Source of the DNA: Novosphingobium fuchskuhlense
Lineage (GTDB): Bacteria; Pseudomonadota; Alphaproteobacteria; Sphingomonadales; Sphingomonadaceae
Assembly (NCBI RefSeq): GCF_001519075.1
Contig: NZ_KQ954245.1
Span: 434,001-498,000 of the forward strand
Direction: 5' to 3'
Length of the DNA stretch: 64,000 nucleotides
Shown: in pieces, positions 15,444 through 24,459 of the stretch
How positions within the stretch are numbered: the stretch's first letter is position 1
How the letters are laid out: each line of letters starts with the position of its first letter
Translations under genes and position numbers: made by a program
Notes under the pieces: model-generated
The model's input: the letters and a program-made list of their open reading frames with translations, nothing else
The model's database searches: none
Told to the model about the DNA's origin: nothing

Positions 15444-18053
15444 ATGCAGATAGTCCCAAAGACCCTCATGATCGTCGAATCCCCGGCCAAGGCCAAGACC
15501 ATCGAGAAGTATCTCGGTCCCGGCTTCAAGGTTCTCGCGTCCTATGGCCACGTCCGCGATCTGCCGGTGAAGGACGGCTCCGTGCGCCCGGACGAGGACT
15601 TCGCGATGGACTGGGAACTCTATGGCGACAAGGCAGCTCGGGTGAAGGCGATCGTCGATTCCGCCAAGGCCGCCGATCGCCTGATCCTCGCGACCGACCC
15701 CGACCGCGAGGGCGAGGCGATCTCGTGGCACGTTCGCGAGCTGCTCGCCAAGCGCAAGGCCCTGCCCAAGGATGTCGCACGCGTCACCTTCAACGCGATC
15801 ACCAAGGCGACCGTCACCGAGGCCATGAAGCACCCGCGCGAGCTCGACCAGGATCTGATCGACGCCTATCTCGCCCGCCGCGCGCTTGATTACCTGTTTG
15901 GCTTTACGCTTTCCCCCGTGCTCTGGCGCAAGTTACCCGGCGCCAAATCGGCGGGCCGCGTCCAGTCGGTGGCGCTGCGCCTCATTGTCGAGCGCGAGCG
16001 CGAGATCGAAACGTTCAAGGCCCAGGAGTACTGGTCGGTCGTCGCCACGCTGGAGCAGGGCGGAACGCCGTTCAAGGCTCGTCTCGTCCGCTTCGACGGG
16101 GAGAAGCTGGAGCGGCTTTCGTTAGGTAACGAAGGCATTGCCCAGCGCGCAAAGTCCACAGTTGAGGCCGCGACATTCCGCGTGGAGGAGGTTGACACCC
16201 GTCCCACTCGCCGCAATCCCTATCCGCCGTTCACCACCTCCACGCTGCAACAGGAAGCTGCGCGTAAGCTCGGCTTTTCCGCAAGCCACACCATGCGCGT
16301 CGCGCAGACGCTGTATGAAGCCGGCGCGATCACCTACATGCGTACCGACGGCGTGCAGATGGATTCCAGCGCGATTCAAGCCGCGCGCGTCGCCATCAGT
16401 TCGCGGTATTCCGGCCACTATCTTCCCGAAAAGCCGCGTATCTACGAAACCAAGGCCAAGAACGCCCAGGAAGCGCACGAGGCGATCCGCCCGACCGATT
16501 TCAGTCACGACCGTTACGGTAACGGCGATGAGGCCCGGCTCTACGACCTCATCTACAAGCGCGCGATGGCCAGCCAGATGGCCTCGGCGCTGATCGAGCG
16601 AACCACGGTCACCTTGCGCGAAGGCACCGGCAAGCACGAACTGCGCGCCACCGGCCAGGTCGTGAAGTTCCCCGGTTTTCTTGCGGTCTACGAAGAAGGG
16701 CGCGATCACAAGGCCGATGGTGCTGACGATGGTGACGATGAGACCAGTCTGCTTCCGGTCATGAACACCGGCGATACACCGGCCAAGCGCGGCGTCGATG
16801 CCACACAGCATTTCACCCAGCCACCACCGCGCTATTCGGAAGCAAGCCTCGTCAAGCGGCTCGAGGAACTCGGCATAGGCCGACCATCGACTTACGCCGC
16901 GACGCTGCAGGTGCTGAAGGATCGCAACTACGTCCGCACCGAGAAGAACCGCTTTTTCGCGGAGGAGAGCGGCCGCCTGCTGACCGCGTTTCTCGAGCGC
17001 TTCTTCGACCGTTACGTTGCGTATCAGTTCACTGCCGGCATGGAAGACGAACTCGACGACGTCTCGGGTGGTCGCGCCGCTTGGAAGGCCGTGCTCGAAG
17101 CCTTCTGGCGCGACTTCAAGCCCAAGTCCGATGAGGTGATGGAGAAGAAGCCGAGCGAGGTGACCGCCGAACTCGATACCTTCCTCGGAGACTACCTCTT
17201 CCCCAAGCGCGAGGATGGCAGCGATCCGCGCCTCTGCCCCAAGTGCCAGGCGGGCCGCCTCAGCTTGCGCGGCGGTCGCTACGGCGCGTTCGTCGCCTGC
17301 TCGAACTATCCCGAATGCAAGTTCACCCGCAAGTTCGCCCAAGGCGGCGGCGAGGGCGAGGGGGCAGGGGGCGACGATACCAGCCTCGGCAAGGACCCGG
17401 TCACTGGCGAGGACGTCACCCGCCGCACCGGCCGCTTCGGGCCCTATATCCAGCTGGGCGAGGGCAAGGAGGCCAAGCGCGCCTCGATCCCCAAGGACAT
17501 TCCCGAACTCGATTTCGAATGGGCCTTGAAGCTCCTCTCGCTTCCGCGCGAGATCGGCACGCATCCGGAAACGGGCAAGCCTATCACTGCAAGTATAGGG
17601 CGTTATGGACCATATCTCGCGCATGATGGGAAGTATGGTCGGCTTAAGTCGACGTCTGAAGTGTTCGAGACCGGCATGAACGCCGCCGTGGTCAAACTGG
17701 CCGAAGCTGCTGCTGGCGCAGGCGCGCGCGGCAACCGCACGCCAGTCGAGCCGCTTAATACTTTTGGTCCCCATCCGACTTCGGGTGGCGAGATGAAGCT
17801 GCTGGCGGGCCGCTATGGTGCCTATGTCACCGACGGTACCACTAACGCCACCTTGCCCAAGGATGTGAAGCCGGAGGAGTTGACCCTCGAGGCGGCGATC
17901 GCCCTTATTGACGCGCGCGCCGCGGCTGCCCCTGCCAAGGGCAAGAAGAAGAGAGCTGCGCCAAAAAAGGCGGCCGCCAAGGCTCCGGCCAAGAAGCCTG
18001 CCGCGAAGAAGGCCCCTTCGAAAAAGGCTGCGGCCAAGAAATCGGCAACGTAA
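15444..18053 (+). CDS. topA: DNA topoisomerase I
   Basis: A type IA topoisomerase of 869 residues that relaxes negative supercoils. The Toprim domain opens with LMIVESPAKAKTIEKYLG and carries the ATDPDREGEAISWH acidic motif. The catalytic tyrosine lies in AITYMRTDGVQMD near residue 293. A zinc-ribbon repeat (CPKCQAGRLSLRGGRYGAFVACSNYPEC, interrupted by loops) and TopA-C repeats with RYGPYL/RYGAYV follow. The last 40 residues are a Lys/Ala/Pro-rich tail with PAKK and AAKK repeats. The 247-bp gap after dprA shows no gene; TTGACG at about 15373 could be a -35 element. Confidence 0.96.
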   Translation: MQIVPKTLMIVESPAKAKTIEKYLGPGFKVLASYGHVRDLPVKDGSVRPDEDFAMDWELYGDKAARVKAIVDSAKAADRLILATDPDREGEAISWHVRELLAKRKALPKDVARVTFNAITKATVTEAMKHPRELDQDLIDAYLARRALDYLFGFTLSPVLWRKLPGAKSAGRVQSVALRLIVEREREIETFKAQEYWSVVATLEQGGTPFKARLVRFDGEKLERLSLGNEGIAQRAKSTVEAATFRVEEVDTRPTRRNPYPPFTTSTLQQEAARKLGFSASHTMRVAQTLYEAGAITYMRTDGVQMDSSAIQAARVAISSRYSGHYLPEKPRIYETKAKNAQEAHEAIRPTDFSHDRYGNGDEARLYDLIYKRAMASQMASALIERTTVTLREGTGKHELRATGQVVKFPGFLAVYEEGRDHKADGADDGDDETSLLPVMNTGDTPAKRGVDATQHFTQPPPRYSEASLVKRLEELGIGRPSTYAATLQVLKDRNYVRTEKNRFFAEESGRLLTAFLERFFDRYVAYQFTAGMEDELDDVSGGRAAWKAVLEAFWRDFKPKSDEVMEKKPSEVTAELDTFLGDYLFPKREDGSDPRLCPKCQAGRLSLRGGRYGAFVACSNYPECKFTRKFAQGGGEGEGAGGDDTSLGKDPVTGEDVTRRTGRFGPYIQLGEGKEAKRASIPKDIPELDFEWALKLLSLPREIGTHPETGKPITASIGRYGPYLAHDGKYGRLKSTSEVFETGMNAAVVKLAEAAAGAGARGNRTPVEPLNTFGPHPTSGGEMKLLAGRYGAYVTDGTTNATLPKDVKPEELTLEAAIALIDARAAAAPAKGKKKRAAPKKAAAKAPAKKPAAKKAPSKKAAAKKSAT

Positions 18054-18063
18054 CGCGGCGTCC

Positions 18064-18091
18064 AACCCGCTCTCGTGCAGGAGAGCGGGTT
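18064..18091 (+). terminator. Hairpin after topA
   Basis: AACCCGCTCTC pairs with GAGAGCGGGTT around a short loop ten bases after the topA stop. No T-run follows. It also lies just beyond the 3' end of the convergent methyltransferase-like gene, so it may serve both strands. Confidence 0.55.
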
Positions 18092-18114
18092 CGAGTGAAC
18101 GTGTTACGTTGCGT

Positions 18115-18786
18115 TCAGTTCGGCGTCGCGAACCAGATCGTGTGCTTCGGCCCCTTGCCGTTGCTGCGGGCTGCGACGCGGATTTCATCGACCGAGAAAC
18201 CGTTCTTTTCCAGCCGCCGCGTGAACGCCGGGTCGGGCCCGGCGGACCACACCGTGAGGACGCCGCCCGGCGTCAGCGCCCGCCGTGCGGCACGCAGGCC
18301 TGATGAACTGTACAGTGCGCCATTGCCCTCGCGCACCACGCCGTCCGGCCCGTTGTCGACATCGAGCAGGATCGCGTCGTAGTCGCCCTGCGCCCCGTCG
18401 ATCACGCTGCCCACGTCGCCCATGATCAGCCGTACCCGGGGATCATCAAGGCAGCCGGCAGCGATTTCCACCATCGGCCCGCGCGCCCAGTCGATGATCT
18501 CGGGCACCAGCTCGGCCACGACCAGCTCCGCCTCGGGGCCGAGCACTTCCAGCGCCGCGCGCAAGGTAAAGCCCATACCATAGCCGCCGATGAGCAGGGA
18601 TGCGGCAGGGCGGCCTTTCAGCCGCTTGATCGTCTCGGTGGCGAGCGCGATCTCCGATCCGCTCATCCTGCTGCTCATCAGCTCGTTGTGGCCCATCACG
18701 ATCATGAAATCACGGTCGTGTCGGTAGAGCTTCAGCTCAGTGCCGCCCGGCACTTGCGCTGTGCCGAGCAGTTCGCGTGCGATCAT
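18115..18786 (-). CDS. Spermidine-synthase-like class I methyltransferase-fold protein
   Basis: The 223-residue protein has the Rossmann core of the spermidine synthase superfamily. LLIGGYGMGF stands where the cofactor-binding G-x-G-x-G is expected, followed by LVVAELVPEIIDWA, VRLIMGDVGSVI and ILLDVDNGPDG. It lacks the full N-terminal beta domain of SpeE, and the diamine-binding residues cannot be confirmed. An aminopropyltransferase role is therefore doubtful, especially since a carboxyspermidine route is encoded elsewhere here. It follows era by 16 bp, as the last gene of lepB-rnc-era. Confidence 0.7.
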   Translation of the reverse strand: MIARELLGTAQVPGGTELKLYRHDRDFMIVMGHNELMSSRMSGSEIALATETIKRLKGRPAASLLIGGYGMGFTLRAALEVLGPEAELVVAELVPEIIDWARGPMVEIAAGCLDDPRVRLIMGDVGSVIDGAQGDYDAILLDVDNGPDGVVREGNGALYSSSGLRAARRALTPGGVLTVWSAGPDPAFTRRLEKNGFSVDEIRVAARSNGKGPKHTIWFATPN

Positions 18787-18802
18787 GGCTTCAGGTGTCC
18801 CG

Positions 18803-19732
18803 TCACTTGACCCAGTCCAGTCCGATTTCCTCGTAGATCTCCTTGGCCTCGGCCCAGCCTTCCTCCACCTTCACATGAAGGAACAAGTGAACTTTCACGC
18901 CGAGCAACTCGGCCAGTTCCTTGCGCGCGGCCTCGCCGATGGCCTTGAGTTTAGATCCGCCCTTGCCGAGCACGATGGCCTTCTGGCTATCCCGGGCGAT
19001 CACGATCTGCTGGTGGATCTCGATCGAGCCGTCGCGCCGCGTCGCATAACTCTCGGGCCGCACCGCGCTGTCATAGGGCAGCTCGTCGTGCAGCTGGCGG
19101 TATAGCTGTTCGCGCGTGATTTCCGCCGCGAGCAGCCGCTCGCTGGCATCCGAAACCTGGTCCTCGGGATAGTGCCATGCGCCTTCGGGCATTCGCTCGG
19201 CCAGTTTCAGCTTGAGCTCCGCCACCCCGTCGCCGGTCAGTGCCGAGACGAAGAACACCTCGTCGAACCCGCCCTGCGGCGCGAGTTCCGCCGCCATTTC
19301 GAGCAGCGGCTCCTTCGCAATCGCATCGACCTTGTTGAGCACGAGGATCTTGCGTTCGCTGCGGTCCTTCAGGCTTTCGAGGATCGGCTCGAGGTAGTCG
19401 CGCTTCTTCTTGCGCCCGTCGACGACCAGCAGGATCGCATCCGCGCTGTCGGCGCCTTCCCATGCCGCGTGCACCATCGCCCGGTCGAGCCGGCGCTTGG
19501 GCTCGAACAAGCCGGGGGTATCGGCGAGGATCAGTTGCACCCGCGCGCCGCCCCCAGATCCCGTCGCGGGCAGATCCTGCAGCGCGATGCCCATCAGCCG
19601 CGCGCGCGTCGTCTGCGCCTTGGCTGAGACGATCGCCACCTTCTGCCCGACGAGCGCGTTGACCAGCGTTGATTTACCCGCATTGGGCGCGCCGATCACA
19701 GCAACCAGCCCACAATGTTCTGTCATTTTCAT
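18803..19732 (-). CDS. era: GTPase Era
   Basis: Era is an essential GTPase that binds the 3' end of 16S rRNA during 30S assembly. G1 is VAVIGAPNAGKSTLVNAL, G3 is LADTPGLFEPK and G4 is LVLNKVDAI. The C-terminal KH domain contains the QKAIVLGKGGSKLKAIGEAA loop and the protein ends in IGLDWVK. The start falls in ATGGATGAGATGAAAATG overlapping the rnc stop; I chose the ATG at 19732, with 19726 and 19741 also possible. The overlap implies translational coupling. Confidence 0.96.
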   Translation of the reverse strand: MKMTEHCGLVAVIGAPNAGKSTLVNALVGQKVAIVSAKAQTTRARLMGIALQDLPATGSGGGARVQLILADTPGLFEPKRRLDRAMVHAAWEGADSADAILLVVDGRKKKRDYLEPILESLKDRSERKILVLNKVDAIAKEPLLEMAAELAPQGGFDEVFFVSALTGDGVAELKLKLAERMPEGAWHYPEDQVSDASERLLAAEITREQLYRQLHDELPYDSAVRPESYATRRDGSIEIHQQIVIARDSQKAIVLGKGGSKLKAIGEAARKELAELLGVKVHLFLHVKVEEGWAEAKEIYEEIGLDWVK

Positions 19733-19733
19733 C

Positions 19734-20399
19734 TCATCCATAGCGCGCCATAAAGGCCGCCGCCGCACCGCGTTCGGCTTCCTGCTTACTTGATCCTGTT
19801 GCCTGCTCGGCACCGATACCAGCCACTTCGACCTGCACCGTAAACACTGCCGCATGGTCCGGTCCGCTGCGCTCCAGCAATGTGTAGACCGGGGGCTTGC
19901 GGCGATTGCCTGCCGCCCATTCCTGCAGCGCGGCCTTGGGATGCTTGCGCTGCCCTGCGCCGCCCGCCATCGCCGGTTCCCAGGCGCTGCGCACGAAGCC
20001 GCGCGCCGCATCGAACCCGCGCTCGAGGAACAGAGCGCCGATCAGCGCTTCCATCACATCGCCCAGCACATTGTCGCTTTGTCCCGCGCCATCGCCGCGC
20101 GCCTGCTTGCCGAGCCGGATGTGTGGTCCGATGCCCAGCCGGCGCGCCACATCGGCGCAAGTCTCGCGGCTCACCAGCGCGTTCAGGCGCTGCGAGAGCT
20201 TGCCTTCAGCCGCCGCGCTTTGCTCATGCAGCCATTCTGCGATGGCAAGTCCCAGCACGCGGTCGCCTAGAAACTCCAGTCGCTGGTAATCGCGCGCTTC
20301 ACCCATCGATCCATGGGTAAGCGCTTCGTGCCACAACTCGGGCAGGGCAGGGGCCTTCCCCGTCAGCGCGGCGATGAAGCCGGCGGTTTCCTCGGTCAA
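19734..20399 (-). CDS. rnc: Ribonuclease III
   Basis: RNase III cleaves double-stranded RNA, including rRNA precursors. The signature YQRLEFLGDRVLGLAIAEWL is near residue 40, the second acidic cluster NVLGDVMEALIGALFLERGF near 110, and the C-terminal double-stranded RNA-binding domain ends in QEAERGAAAAFMARYG. No ATG is near the family start. A TTG at 20399, just after the lepB stop, gives a standard 221 residues. The longer open frame upstream only overlaps lepB. Confidence 0.95.
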   Translation of the reverse strand: MTEETAGFIAALTGKAPALPELWHEALTHGSMGEARDYQRLEFLGDRVLGLAIAEWLHEQSAAAEGKLSQRLNALVSRETCADVARRLGIGPHIRLGKQARGDGAGQSDNVLGDVMEALIGALFLERGFDAARGFVRSAWEPAMAGGAGQRKHPKAALQEWAAGNRRKPPVYTLLERSGPDHAAVFTVQVEVAGIGAEQATGSSKQEAERGAAAAFMARYG

Positions 20400-20407
20400 T
20401 GCCGCGT

Positions 20408-21292
20408 TCAGAACGTGCCCCCGATCCGGTTTGCGCGAAGCGCGGTGAACCAGGTCCAAGGCAGGAACCAGTTGGCACTGCCGTCGGTGGACCACATCAC
20501 GATGGTAGCGCGGCCGATCAGGTTGTCCTGCGGAACCAGCCCAATCCCGCCGCCCTCGACCGCCGGAAAGCGGCTGTCCATCGAGTTGTCGCGGTTGTCG
20601 CCCATGAGGAACACGTGGCCCGCGGGCACGATCACCGGTGGTGTATCATCCTGCGGCCGGTAGCCCAGATCGAGCACGTTGTAGGATTTTCCGCCCGGCA
20701 GCGTCTCGCGGAACTGCGGATAATGGCAGCTCGGCGTCCCATCCTTCTCCACCGCCTCGAACTCCGGCGCGATGCAACTGGTGTTGGCCGATACCTTGAT
20801 GACGAAATCATCCACCTTCACCTTGGGCACCGGCGTGCCATTGAGGTGGAGCTGCCCGCCGATCATCTGCACCGTATCACCCGGCAGACCGATCACGCGC
20901 TTGATGTAGTCGACATCATTTCCGGGCGGGGCCTTGAAGATCACCACGTCGCCGCGATTGGGCTGGCCAGCCATGATCCGGCTCGGCAACAGCGGCAGGC
21001 TGAAGGGCAGCGAGTACGACGAGAAGCCATAGGGCCACTTCGCCGCAAGCAGGTAATCGCCATTCTCCAGCCGCGGCAGCATCGATTCCGAGGGGATGTT
21101 GAACGGCGAGAACACGAAGCTCCTGAAGAACGCGACGATCAGCACCAGCTTGATCACGAACACCGGGAAGCTGTCTTCCTTGCGTTCCTTTTTCTTCGCC
21201 ACCGGCTTCGCAGGTGCGTCCTGCACCGGTGGCGCTTCGGTTGCCGCGCTCTGCGGAGCGTTTTCGGGGATATCGGTCATCGCAGCGGTCAT
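20408..21292 (-). CDS. lepB: Signal peptidase I
   Basis: LepB removes signal peptides at the periplasmic face of the inner membrane. A single hydrophobic helix, VIKLVLIVAFFRSFVFSPFN, precedes the catalytic serine in IPSESMLPRL. The catalytic lysine is in DYIKRVIGLPGD and the box E motif is GDNRDNSMDSR. The N-terminus is Ala/Pro/Lys-rich. Starts at 21292 or 21280 are both possible; the same frame stays open far upstream, but that part is antisense to pgi. It heads lepB-rnc-era. Confidence 0.95.
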   Translation of the reverse strand: MTAAMTDIPENAPQSAATEAPPVQDAPAKPVAKKKERKEDSFPVFVIKLVLIVAFFRSFVFSPFNIPSESMLPRLENGDYLLAAKWPYGFSSYSLPFSLPLLPSRIMAGQPNRGDVVIFKAPPGNDVDYIKRVIGLPGDTVQMIGGQLHLNGTPVPKVKVDDFVIKVSANTSCIAPEFEAVEKDGTPSCHYPQFRETLPGGKSYNVLDLGYRPQDDTPPVIVPAGHVFLMGDNRDNSMDSRFPAVEGGGIGLVPQDNLIGRATIVMWSTDGSANWFLPWTWFTALRANRIGGTF

Positions 21293-21433
21293 GTGGAGGG
21301 GCCTCGCATCCGTCAAGCGCAGACTGCATGGATAACGCCATGCAGACGAATTTAGCAGGCTCACTGGTCGACCATGCCTTGCGCTTGGTCGAACGGGCGG
21401 GGTAGGCCCGCCCGATCCCCAGGAGACGACACC

Positions 21434-22957
21434 ATGGCTGCCAACGACACTGCTTCGCTCTGGACCGCGCTCGAAAACCTGCCGCGTCCGACGCTCGGTG
21501 AGCTTTTCGCCGATCCCGCGCGCCTCGATCGTTATGCGACAGTGCTGGATCTCCCCGGCGGCCCGATTCGCTTCGATTGGTCGAAAACGCACCTTTCCGC
21601 CGAAGTTGAGACCATGCTCAGCCAGATTGCCGAGACGGTCGATCTGGCGGGTGGCCGTGAGGCGCTTTTTGCCGGTGCGCCCATCAACAACACAGAAGGG
21701 CGCGCCGCGACCCACACGGCCGAACGCGGCGTCGGCAATCCTGCTGCAGCCGACGAGGCCGAGCGTTTTCACGAGCGTATGCAGTTCCTTGTCGAGGCGA
21801 TCCACGATGGCCTGCTCGGTGAGGTGAAAAGCCTCATCCACATTGGTATCGGCGGCTCCGCACTCGGTCCAGCGCTCGCGATCGATGCCCTTGCCCGGGA
21901 GGATGCCAAGGTTACCGTTCATGTCGTCTCCAACGTCGATGCTGCCGCGCTCGCCGCTGCGACGGCGCAGTGCGATCCTGCCACCACGCTGATCGCCGTT
22001 GCTTCCAAGACGTTCACCACCACCGAAACCCTTATGAACGCCGTCAGCGCGCTCGACTGGCTGCGTGAAGGCGGAGTGGAAGATCCCTTTGGCCGCGTCG
22101 TGGCGCTTACCGCCGCGCCGGACAAGGCGGTGGCCTGGGGCGTCGATGAAACGCGCGTACTGCCCTTCGCTGAAACGGTGGGCGGGCGCTATTCGCTGTG
22201 GTCCTCGATCGGCTTTCCCATCGCGCTCGCGCTGGGCTGGGATGGCTTTGCCGCGTTCCTCGCCGGCGCCGCTGCGATCGACCGCCATTTCCTCGAAGCC
22301 GCGCCTTCCGGGAACGTGGTGATCCGCGCTGCTTTCGCCGATCTCTACTACACGCAGGCGCGGCATTGCGGCAGCCGCGCCGTCTTTGCCTACGACGAAC
22401 GCCTGCGGCTCCTTCCCAGCTATCTGCAGCAGCTCGAGATGGAATCGAACGGCAAGCGCGTGCTCGCCGATGGCACTGCGCTGGCGCGGCCCAGCGCTCC
22501 TGTCACCTGGGGCGGCGTCGGCACCGATGCGCAGCACGCGGTCTTCCAGCTGCTCCATCAGGGCACGCACCTGATCCCGGTCGACTTCCTCGCCGTCAGT
22601 ATCCCGGGCCACGATTTCGACCCGGCGCACCACCGCACCCTGCTTGCCAACTGCTTCGCGCAGGGCGCTGCGCTCATGGCCGGCAAGGCGGGAGAGGGCG
22701 ACATGGCGCGCGACTACCCCGGCGACCGCCCCTCGGCCACGATCCTGTGCGACGAGCTCGGCGCCGCCACGTTGGGCAGCCTGATCGCGTTCCATGAGCA
22801 CCGTACTTTTGTCTCGGCGATGATGCTTGGCATCAATCCGTTCGACCAGTTCGGGGTGGAACTCGGCAAGGCCATCGCCAAGTCGATCGAGGCGGGGGAT
22901 GCCAGGTTCGATCCTTCCACGCAGGCCCTGCTGTCCGCCGCCGGGATTGACGGCTGA
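21434..22957 (+). CDS. pgi: Glucose-6-phosphate isomerase
   Basis: The 507-residue enzyme interconverts glucose-6-phosphate and fructose-6-phosphate. Recognisable segments are INNTEGRAATHTAERG, IHIGIGGSALGPALAIDAL, VASKTFTTTETLMNA, GGRYSLWSSIGFP and, near the C-terminus, NPFDQFGVELGKAIA. AGGAGACGACACC directly precedes the ATG at 21434. It is divergent from lepB. Its length is on the short side for the family but all catalytic regions are present. Confidence 0.96.
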   Translation: MAANDTASLWTALENLPRPTLGELFADPARLDRYATVLDLPGGPIRFDWSKTHLSAEVETMLSQIAETVDLAGGREALFAGAPINNTEGRAATHTAERGVGNPAAADEAERFHERMQFLVEAIHDGLLGEVKSLIHIGIGGSALGPALAIDALAREDAKVTVHVVSNVDAAALAAATAQCDPATTLIAVASKTFTTTETLMNAVSALDWLREGGVEDPFGRVVALTAAPDKAVAWGVDETRVLPFAETVGGRYSLWSSIGFPIALALGWDGFAAFLAGAAAIDRHFLEAAPSGNVVIRAAFADLYYTQARHCGSRAVFAYDERLRLLPSYLQQLEMESNGKRVLADGTALARPSAPVTWGGVGTDAQHAVFQLLHQGTHLIPVDFLAVSIPGHDFDPAHHRTLLANCFAQGAALMAGKAGEGDMARDYPGDRPSATILCDELGAATLGSLIAFHEHRTFVSAMMLGINPFDQFGVELGKAIAKSIEAGDARFDPSTQALLSAAGIDG

Positions 22958-23048
22958 TTCCGCTCAGCAGCACGCGAAATCGCAGCGATTGGGCATTGGC
23001 GGGGCAGGGGGCAAACGCCATATAGGGTCCCGCATCAGGAGCCTGCGC

Positions 23049-24404
23049 ATGACCGATATCCAATTCGACTACGATCTCTTCGTCATTGGCGCTGGCTCCG
23101 GCGGCGTCCGCGCCAGTCGCGTTGCGGCCAGCCACGGAGCGCGCGTCGCGGTTGCGGAGGAGTACCGCGTCGGTGGCACTTGCGTGATCCGCGGCTGTGT
23201 GCCCAAGAAGCTGCTCGTCTACGGCTCGCATTTTGCCGAGGAACTGCAGGATGCGGCCAATTACGGCTGGACGGTGCAAGGAACGTCTTTCGACTGGCTG
23301 ACCTTGCGCGATGCCGTGCTCAAGGATGTCGACCGGCTCAACGCCGCCTACACATCGACGCTTGAAACGCACAAGGTCGAACGCTTCCTTGAACGCGCGG
23401 TCATTACCGGACCCCATTCGGTGCGCCTTGCCTCGGGACGCGACATCACTGCGAAGCATATTCTGGTCGCGACAGGCGCCTGGCCGGTCATGCCCGAGTT
23501 CGAGGGCGCCGAACACTGCATCACCTCGAACGAGGTGTTTCACCTTGATTCGCTGCCGCGCCGGGTGGTGATCGCCGGCGCTGGTTATATCGCGATGGAG
23601 TTTGCCGGTATCTTCAACGCGCTGGGTAGTCACGTAACGGTTGTCAACCGTTCGGAGACCATTCTGCGGGGCTATGATCAGGCCCTGCGCGACCGGCTGC
23701 TGCAAATCACCATGGCGCGCGGCATCCAGTATCGCTTCAACTGCCCGTTCGAAAAGGTGTTGAAGCGTGCTGATGGTCTGCTTGAGGTCTGGCTCAAGGG
23801 CCAGCCCGATCCGCTGCTGGCCGATCAGGTGCTGGTGGCCACCGGCCGCCGGCCCAAGACCGACGGGCTCGGCCTCGAAACGGCGGGTGTCGATCTCGGC
23901 GATAACGGCGAAATCCTCGTCGACGATCATGCCCAGACCAGTTGCCCCAGCATCTACGCGGTGGGTGACGTGACGGACCGCGTCCAACTGACGCCCGTCG
24001 CGATCCGCGAAGGCCAGGCGTTTGCCGACCGGGTGTTCGGCGGCAAGCATGTGAAGATCGATTACAGTTGCATCCCGAGCGCCGTGTTCTCGCAGCCGCC
24101 GCTTGCAGGCGTGGGACCGACAGAGGGCGAGGCGCGCAACAAGTATGGCGCGATCAAGGTGTTCTCGTCCGATTTCCGGCCGATGAAGAACATCTTCGCC
24201 CACCGTCCCGAGCGCGGGCTCTACAAGATGATCGTTGACGCAGCGACCGACCGGGTTCTTGCCATCCACATGATCGGTCCGGAAGCGCCTGAAATCCTCC
24301 AGGCCGCGGCCATTGCGGTCAAGGCAGGCCTCAGCAAGGCCGATTTCGACGCGACCGTTGCGCTCCACCCCTCGATGGCCGAAGAACTGGTGTTGATGAA
24401 GTAA
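23049..24404 (+). CDS. gor: Glutathione-disulfide reductase
   Basis: A 451-residue FAD/NADPH disulfide oxidoreductase. The FAD motif is DLFVIGAGSGGVRASRVA, the redox-active cysteines are in GGTCVIRGCVPKK, the NADPH-binding repeat is VVIAGAGYIAMEFAGI, and the C-terminal interface ends in ALHPSMAEELVLMK with the His-Pro pair. The FAD-loop sequence and VPKKLLVYGSHF favour glutathione over lipoamide or mercuric substrates. AGGAG stands about 9 bp before the ATG. Confidence 0.93.
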   Translation: MTDIQFDYDLFVIGAGSGGVRASRVAASHGARVAVAEEYRVGGTCVIRGCVPKKLLVYGSHFAEELQDAANYGWTVQGTSFDWLTLRDAVLKDVDRLNAAYTSTLETHKVERFLERAVITGPHSVRLASGRDITAKHILVATGAWPVMPEFEGAEHCITSNEVFHLDSLPRRVVIAGAGYIAMEFAGIFNALGSHVTVVNRSETILRGYDQALRDRLLQITMARGIQYRFNCPFEKVLKRADGLLEVWLKGQPDPLLADQVLVATGRRPKTDGLGLETAGVDLGDNGEILVDDHAQTSCPSIYAVGDVTDRVQLTPVAIREGQAFADRVFGGKHVKIDYSCIPSAVFSQPPLAGVGPTEGEARNKYGAIKVFSSDFRPMKNIFAHRPERGLYKMIVDAATDRVLAIHMIGPEAPEILQAAAIAVKAGLSKADFDATVALHPSMAEELVLMK

Positions 24405-24406
24405 AA

Positions 24407-24421
24407 GTTGCATATTGCAAC
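24407..24421. promoter_or_regulatory. Palindromic operator candidate
   Basis: GTTGCA-TAT-TGCAAC is a perfect 15-bp palindrome, two bases after the gor stop and about 40 bp before the GTG start of the SDR gene. Size and spacing suit a dimeric helix-turn-helix repressor of the two-gene SDR unit. No regulator gene is adjacent. Confidence 0.4.
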
Positions 24422-24459
24422 CTTGTCGCTAGTCTCCCCGGAAACGACGGGGATACCAC

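Noticed and set aside
16122..18188. 688-codon open frame antisense to topA
   Set aside because: Long antisense frames are common in GC-rich DNA; it has no family motif and lies fully over topA.
21300..22801. Open frame antisense to pgi, in phase with lepB
   Set aside because: It is a codon-bias shadow of a clearly identified gene. Only the part from about 21292 downward matches LepB.
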